Source: Amorphophallus konjac (Eukaryota; Streptophyta; Magnoliopsida; Alismatales; Araceae). From it: DNA of 64,000 nt. Positions 59,201 to 64,000 of this stretch are shown piece by piece (the stretch's first letter is position 1; every line of letters begins with the position of its first letter). The DNA lies in contig CM040125.1 of the NCBI GenBank assembly GCA_022559845.1, positions 326,871,829 through 326,935,828 of the forward strand, given 5' to 3'. The position numbers were made by a program, and so were the translations under genes. The notes under the pieces are model-generated. The model did not search any database and had not been told where the DNA came from. It was given only the letters and a program-made list of their open reading frames with translations.

Positions 59201-59890
59201 ATCCCGTCGAGGCAGGGGAGAGTCAACGCGGGGGGGGGGGGGGGCAGTTGACTGAAGGGGGACGTGTCCAAAGATGTGAGGATGCGTGGGCAGAGGGAGG
59301 GTGATCGACGGTTGAGAGGGGGGGTCTGGCGGTGGCGTGCCGAAATGGGAAAAAATGTGGCATACCGGGATAGGAGGTAGGCCAGGCAGGGGGCGGAGGG
59401 GGAGGCCGTCGTGGGACGAAAACCTGGTGGACGGGAGGGCCGGAGGGCGGGCCAGAGCGCCGGAGACAACGAGAAAGGCACCGTCACAGGTAGGAGGACC
59501 CAAAACACCTGCGTCCGTGGATTCCACAGCGACACGAGAGCCACCAGAGACGGGCACCTCAACCGCATACGCCTCGGAGGTAAGAGCAGCTCCGGGAGGG
59601 CACCTAGAGAAGCCACTCGAGGCGGGGACGAAGGGGAGGGCAGGCGAGGTAGCAGGACCACCGCCACCAACCGAACCAAGGCCGACGTCAGAGGGTAGGG
59701 GGACGCCGAGGACCGCGCCGGTGGTAAGGACAGCAGGGGGCACCCTACCACCTTCAACAGAACTCGCAAGACGCAGCGTGGGGCCAGCACGGACCGAAGA
59801 GGATGGATCTCCAGAGCCGGAGCCACCTGGCAGGGAGGGAGGAGAGGGGTGGGGGGGAGGCAGGCTGCCTCCCCCCCCACCACCGGCCAT
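56211..59890 (-). pseudogene. Giant LINE ORF1 (DUF4283 plus CCHC) with Pro/Ala-rich extensions
   Basis: A 1057-codon open frame spans 56710-59883. DUF4283 lies at residues ~390-560 (FSDSGEPAAFFSMAEINL, FVISSLDPRHLLLRF, PVWLELPHLPVNF) and a CCHC knuckle, CSHCRRLGHLASKC, at ~588-601 (58078-58119). A ~450-residue Pro/Ala/Ser-rich tail follows, ending RLSFAQALRKKINR. The first ATG (59890) opens another frame that fits the N terminus better. After a TAG at 56710-56712 the coding sequence seems to go on to 56211 (ending SEGVFDEDFLL). The frame appears to change at G homopolymers 59230-59243 and 56648-56659. The N and C extensions make it much longer than the 497-codon ORF1 of the other LINE here. 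Confidence 0.75.
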
Positions 59891-59981
59891 CGCCGGAGCT
59901 CAGGACCGGAGGAGAGAGACAGCCCGCGGGGAGGAGGAGCTTGCGCGGGGGAGACGCCCAGGAGGGGGAGACGGGAGGAGA

Positions 59982-59996
59982 GGTGTGTTGTCCATT
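59982..59996. repeat. TSD of the ORF1-only LINE, right copy
   Basis: GGTGTGTTGTCCATT, matching 55913-55927; LTR C resumes after it. Confidence 0.92.
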
Positions 59997-60197
59997 AGTT
60001 CACACTTTGCACTATAGGAACACAATCTTGGACATGAGGACCTCTCTATTAGATATTTCTTCCAATGGACTAGGAAATCTTGTTTCAAAGCCTCCGTAAT
60101 TCTCCGCGAGCTTGGGATTCCCACTAGGACGCCGAGTTGGTTGTATCATTAAAGCCCATTAACTAGAATACACTATCGTTGTTTCTGGATCTAGTAA

Positions 60198-60324
60198 TGT
60201 AACGGCCTTACATTGGACCGTCAGAAGCACGTAACGGTCATTGCATGACCGTCACATTTCTCTAAGTCTATTTTATTGTTCTGGACTCGGATCACTGTAA
60301 CGACCCAGTAGATGACCGTCACAC
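60198..60324. repeat. Palindrome array, GTAACGG/CCGTCAC core, right part (LTR C)
   Basis: TGTAACGGCC...GGACCGTCAG, CGTAACGGTCATTGCATGACCGTCAC and TGTAACGACC...GACCGTCACAC: three consecutive imperfect inverted repeats. Confidence 0.75.
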
Positions 60325-61472
60325 AGCTTGCATATATTAACCCAAGGTTTGACCCAAGGGTTGATTTCTAAAGTTCTAGATGGGCTAATGATAGTCTAGA
60401 ACTTAGCATAATGATTGAAAAGACTTAATGAATTGAATGAAAGGTAAAAGAATGTACAGTTATGCTGTCGATTTATTTCCATGAGCATAACATTGTTTAA
60501 GTCTATTTCTTGATCTCATATATTCGAATTGAAGCATTCATTCATTGATTTTCATTATTTGGAATTGTTATATTCTTGGCCATACTTTACTATTACATGC
60601 GTTTAAGTAGCTTAATTTATACCTGAAGATGCGATCAAGCACTGATTGTGTTCAAGGGCTCTATGCTAGTCCCCTCGGCTGATTGCCGAAAACATACTAT
60701 TTTATAAACCATGGGGTATGATGCTACTGGCGTCGCATTACGCTGGGAGTACTATTTCTATAAATAAGTGAAGATCCACGACACGACATGACATTCTTGC
60801 TTGATATTCCACAGAAATTCACGAAGCACTTGCTCATAAGCATAAGATGCTAAAGTGATGAATATGTGGCTTGCTAGTACATTCTCGATATATTCTTGTT
60901 CATGAAAGGCCAATATCATGTTCTTGTCCTATTTTTACTAGTTCATTCTTGTTCTCATTCCATCTTATATGATTGTCTTGTTACTTTGATTTAATCGCAT
61001 GATCATCGCATTGCATGATTTTACCTTATTTATTTAGAGTAAAAATGTTAATTACTTTAATAATACCTTCATGTTGATGCGAAGATACCTACTGGGCAAG
61101 TGTGCTCATTACCTATTTCCAATCTTTTTCAGAAAATGAAAGTGAGTCGGGTTCGGATTTGGATTATTCAAGTAGCGGATCCGAGAGCAATTAAAGATGA
61201 GCGAAGACTTAGGAAGTCTATAATGTCTAGATTGAGTCAATATAATTTTCCTATTTCTTGAGTATAGTAGAATGAAAGATGATGGAAAGTGGTTGTATTT
61301 CGAATATTGATCATTTATGAAATAAAGTGGGAGTATGATTAAATTCTGTGCAATTGCATTTATGTGTGTGATTGTATTGCGCTCTAGTCGTTCTTACTTG
61401 CAAAAGGCTTACCATGCCGATCCCCGAGTTAGTCTTCCGCTGTAATAAAGGCTCGGGGCGTGACAGTTAAGT

Positions 61473-61485
61473 TGGTATCAGAGCC
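61473..61485 (+). other. Primer-binding site of element C
   Basis: TGGTATCAGAGCC, a perfect match to the plant initiator tRNA-Met complement, seven bases after the LTR. Confidence 0.9.
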
Positions 61486-61699
61486 TAAGTCTCAGGACTT
61501 AGGGAAAAGAATCATGTCATAGGATAAGTCCAAGGGTTAAGGACCCCCACCTATGAACCAAGGAAGGAATTTTCATGCCCATGTGAGAATTGGGTAGAGC
61601 TGGGATGAGATAGTTATTAGCTTTAAGATTGATTTTCTTTTGATCTCACGAGAAATAACAAGCTGTTATATTTCTCTCAGGTATCTTATTATTCTTATC

Positions 61700-64000
61700 A
61701 TGGCTCATCGCGTAGACTGAAATGGCATGCAACAAACCGTTGCCGGCCTTATGCATGCATTGCAAACCATGGCCCAGGCAGGGGCAGGAGCACGGGCTGG
61801 CGACCTTCATCGCAATTTTCGGAGTCTAAATCCTCCGCATTTCTATGGATCTTCCAATCCAGACGAAGCAGAAAATTGGATCGATGAAATGAATCGTATC
61901 TTTGATGTCATTCAATGCACTGATCAGGAGAAGGTCCATCTAGCAACATTCCAATTAAATAAGGATGCCCGTACTGGGTGGAAATCGGTCCCTACACCTC
62001 CGGCCGATGCACCTCACACGTGGGATGGTTTTCTCACTTTATTTCGTGCCAAGTTTTTCTCTGAATATGTGAAGGAAAGGAAGGCCATGGAGTTTGCCTC
62101 CCTTCGTCAAGGGATGATGTCAGTAGCAGAGTATGAGCTGCAATTTTCAAGACTAGCACCATATGCACCACACCTTATTAGCACGGAATTATTAAAGGCA
62201 AATCGATTTATGGACGGGTTACGGCCCGGGTTCATTCAGCAACTTGGGACATAAAATATCCGCACTTACGCAGAGATGGTTCAGAGGGCATATCTATGCG
62301 AGAGGACCTTAGAGAAGGTCGAAAAGTTGAAAGGAAAGGGAGAGGAATCCAGTCGGTGCTCAGATCGGCATTATAAGAGGGAGAAGTTCAGCATCACGGA
62401 ACCCTACAAAAGCCGTGATAACAAGAAAAGATCAAGGAGCGGGAACGGTGGAAGTTCCCAAAAGAATAATAAAAGGGTTAAGGAAGAGAAGGAGCAAGTT
62501 GCCGCGGCGTGCACTTTTTGTAAGAAATTCGGCCATTCGGCTGAAGAATGTTGGAAGCGCCTCGGTGCTTGTTTGCGTTGTGGAAGTAGGGAGCATCGTA
62601 TGCCAGATTGCCCCCTTATGAAAGAGCAATCAGCTAATGGAGGACGCAGGAGGCAGGCTCGCCTCAATGTGGTTATAGATGAAGATGAAGCACCCAGGGA
62701 TTTAAATGATGGGCTTATGGAAGGTACTCTTCAAATCTATTCTCGCCCTGCATTCGTGCTATTCGATACTGGTGCTTCTCTCTCCACCACTTTTGCAAAA
62801 ACCTTACCAATTGCATCAGTTTCCTTACCTTCAGATCTTGCTATTACTACACCTTTAGGATCTGGAACTAAGCTTACCAAGCATTATCCTGATTGCGAGG
62901 TAGTGGTAGAAGGACACAATCTCCCCGCAAACTTAGTATGCCTTGATATGAAAGGTTATGACGCCATTTTAGGGGTAGATTGGCTTGTAGGCCATGATGC
63001 TTATATCAATTGCTGAAATAGGATAATATCTTTTCGAAAGCCCGGTCTTCCAAGATTTTCTTTTCTTGGCACCAAATACAAAAAGCATCCTACCATTATA
63101 TCTTCTCTTCACGCTTGCAAGTTTATCTCGCAAGGATGCGAAGCTTTCCTTGCTTCAGTCATTATTACCGAATCTAAGGAGATTGTCCTAGCCAATATTC
63201 CTATTGCAAATGAGTTCCCATCTGAACTACCTAATTTACCGCCCGAAAGGGAAGTAAACTTTACCATTGAACTCATTCCTGGTGCGGCACCTGTTTCTAT
63301 AGCCCCTTACATGATGTCCCCCACAGAACTCAAGGAACTAAAGAAGCAGTTACAAGAACTTCTAGACAAGGGTTTCATTAGACCCAGCACATCCCCTTGG
63401 GGTGCGCCTGTTCTATTTGTCAAGAAGAAAGATGGTTCCCTCAGGCTATGTATCGATTACCGGCGACTGAATCAGCTTACAATTAAGAATAAGTATCCGT
63501 TGTCGCGTATTGATGAGCTCTTCGACCAGCTTTCGGGAGCTGAGTACTTCTCTAAGATTGACCTCAGATCTGGTTATCATCAACTTAGAATTAAAGAAGA
63601 AGATATTTATAAATCAGCTTTTCGAAGTCATTATGGCCACTATGAATTCGTGGTGATGCCGTTCGGGTTAACTAATGCCCCAGCAGCATTCATGCAACTT
63701 ATGAACAGTGTCTTCCAGCCATACCTGGATCGATTCATTATCATCTTCATCGATGATATCCTGATATACTCAAGGATAAAAGAAGAACATGAAGAACATT
63801 TGAAAATAACTTTGCAAACACTTGGAGAACACAAGCTATATGCCGAACTCAATAAGTGTGAATTCTGGCTCGAGGAAGTCTCATTCCTAGGCCACATTAT
63901 TTCAAAAGAAGGTATTGTTGTGGATCCTTCTAAGGTAGAAGCTGTCAAGAATTGGAGTCGGCCTACGACTGTGTCTGAAGTAAGGAGCTTTCTGGGTCTA
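61700..64000 (+). pseudogene. gag-pol: Gag-pol polyprotein of element C (partial, 3' end beyond window)
   Basis: Reads in one frame from 61700: gag (GDLHRNFRSLNPPHFYGS, AENWIDEMNRIFDVIQC), zinc knuckles CTFCKKFGHSAEEC (62511-62552) and CLRCGSREHRMPDC (~62569-62610), protease LFDTGAS (~62760), RT from ~63290 with [15 protein letters not shown] and catalytic FIDD (63746-63757). It is open up to the window end, at the RT-RNase H boundary. In-frame stops: TGA 61718-61720, TAA 62252-62254 and TGA 63014-63016. From 63017 to 64000 there is no break. The sequence is close to element D gag-pol (Tekay/Del). Confidence 0.9.

Larger units (their letters stand above)
55928..59981 (-). mobile_element. ORF1-only LINE (HAL1-like), minus strand
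   Basis: 4054 bp bounded by a perfect 15-bp TSD and ending in a short poly(A). It has a GC-rich 5' UTR (59891-59981), a single ORF1 region (56211-59890) and a ~280-bp 3' UTR. There is no endonuclease or RT. The exact insertion structure shows this is what was copied, not a later deletion of a resident full-length LINE. Its GC content is far above that of the surrounding LTR. Confidence 0.85.
54297..61465 (+). repeat. 5' LTR of element C, interrupted by a LINE
   Basis: Starts TATAGTGCCCCGG and ends GGGGCGTGACA before the tRNA-Met site. Halves 54297-55927 and 59997-61465 flank the LINE insertion. It contains palindrome arrays (54620-54685, 55405-55595, 60198-60324) and a TATA box at 54853-54860. 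Confidence 0.85.
54297..64000 (+). mobile_element. Element C: second Tekay-type chromovirus, right end outside the window
   Basis: 5' LTR 54297-61465 (3.1 kb once the LINE insertion and its duplicated target site are removed), primer-binding site 61473-61485, gag-pol from 61700 to the window edge. It is inserted in the LTR of element E. The LTR begins TATAGTGCCCCGG where TGTAGTGCC is expected, a terminal G-to-A change. The pol sequence is closely related to that of element D. Confidence 0.88.

Noticed and set aside
56211..60017. Long plus-strand ORFs opposite the LINE ORF1 (e.g. 55941-56732, 56635-57405, 58715-59251, 59337-60017)
   Set aside because: Low-complexity Gly/Arg-rich shadows of a GC-rich Pro/Ala coding strand.

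Overview
The window is plant nuclear DNA made almost entirely of nested retrotransposons. The evidence is plant-type chromodomain Ty3/gypsy pol genes, primer-binding sites complementary to initiator tRNA-Met, a Sirevirus-like Ty1/copia gag, an L1-type LINE whose ORF2 ends in an RNase H domain, and two spliced exons of plant S-formylglutathione hydrolase. It looks like an angiosperm with a large, repeat-rich genome; I cannot name a species. No intact host gene was found.

Layout. 1-17242: two related non-autonomous Ty3/gypsy-type elements on the minus strand, each with ~3.3 kb LTRs and a ~2.6 kb non-coding interior (LARD-like). Element A (1-9118, running off the left edge) sits inside the 3' LTR of element B (9119-17242). 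17243-22200: an intron-rich, AT-rich stretch with plus-strand exon fragments of at least one known gene, a chimeric pseudogene. 22478-37001: a full-length ~6 kb L1-type LINE on the minus strand with a 15-bp target-site duplication (TSD), split by a gag-only Sirevirus-like copia element (22647-31194). 37017-37705 and 50126-54296: two pieces of a Tat/Athila-like element (E) carrying a gag-like ORF but no pol. A 12.4 kb Tekay/Del-type chromovirus (D, 37706-50125) is inserted between them with TSD TCTTA. 54297-64000: the 5' LTR and gag-pol of a second Tekay-type element (C), running off the right edge. Its LTR holds a 4 kb LINE (55928-59981) with ORF1 but no ORF2.

Insertion order read from the nesting: B before A; E before D and C; LINE before copia; C before its ORF1-only LINE. 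Every autonomous-type ORF is broken by stops or frameshifts. Most readable stops fit C-to-T decay, several of them at CHG or CG sites, as expected of methylated, silenced elements.

The most striking pattern is that all six LTR elements carry an array of short palindromes or hairpins in or near the LTR. Each uses a different core: AGCGCG in A, GTGACGC in B, GGGTCGACCC in the copia, GTGTCGACAC in D, GGGCGC in E and GTAACGG/CCGTCAC in C. In A and B, otherwise alignable LTRs have different arrays at the same place, as if the block were an exchangeable cassette.
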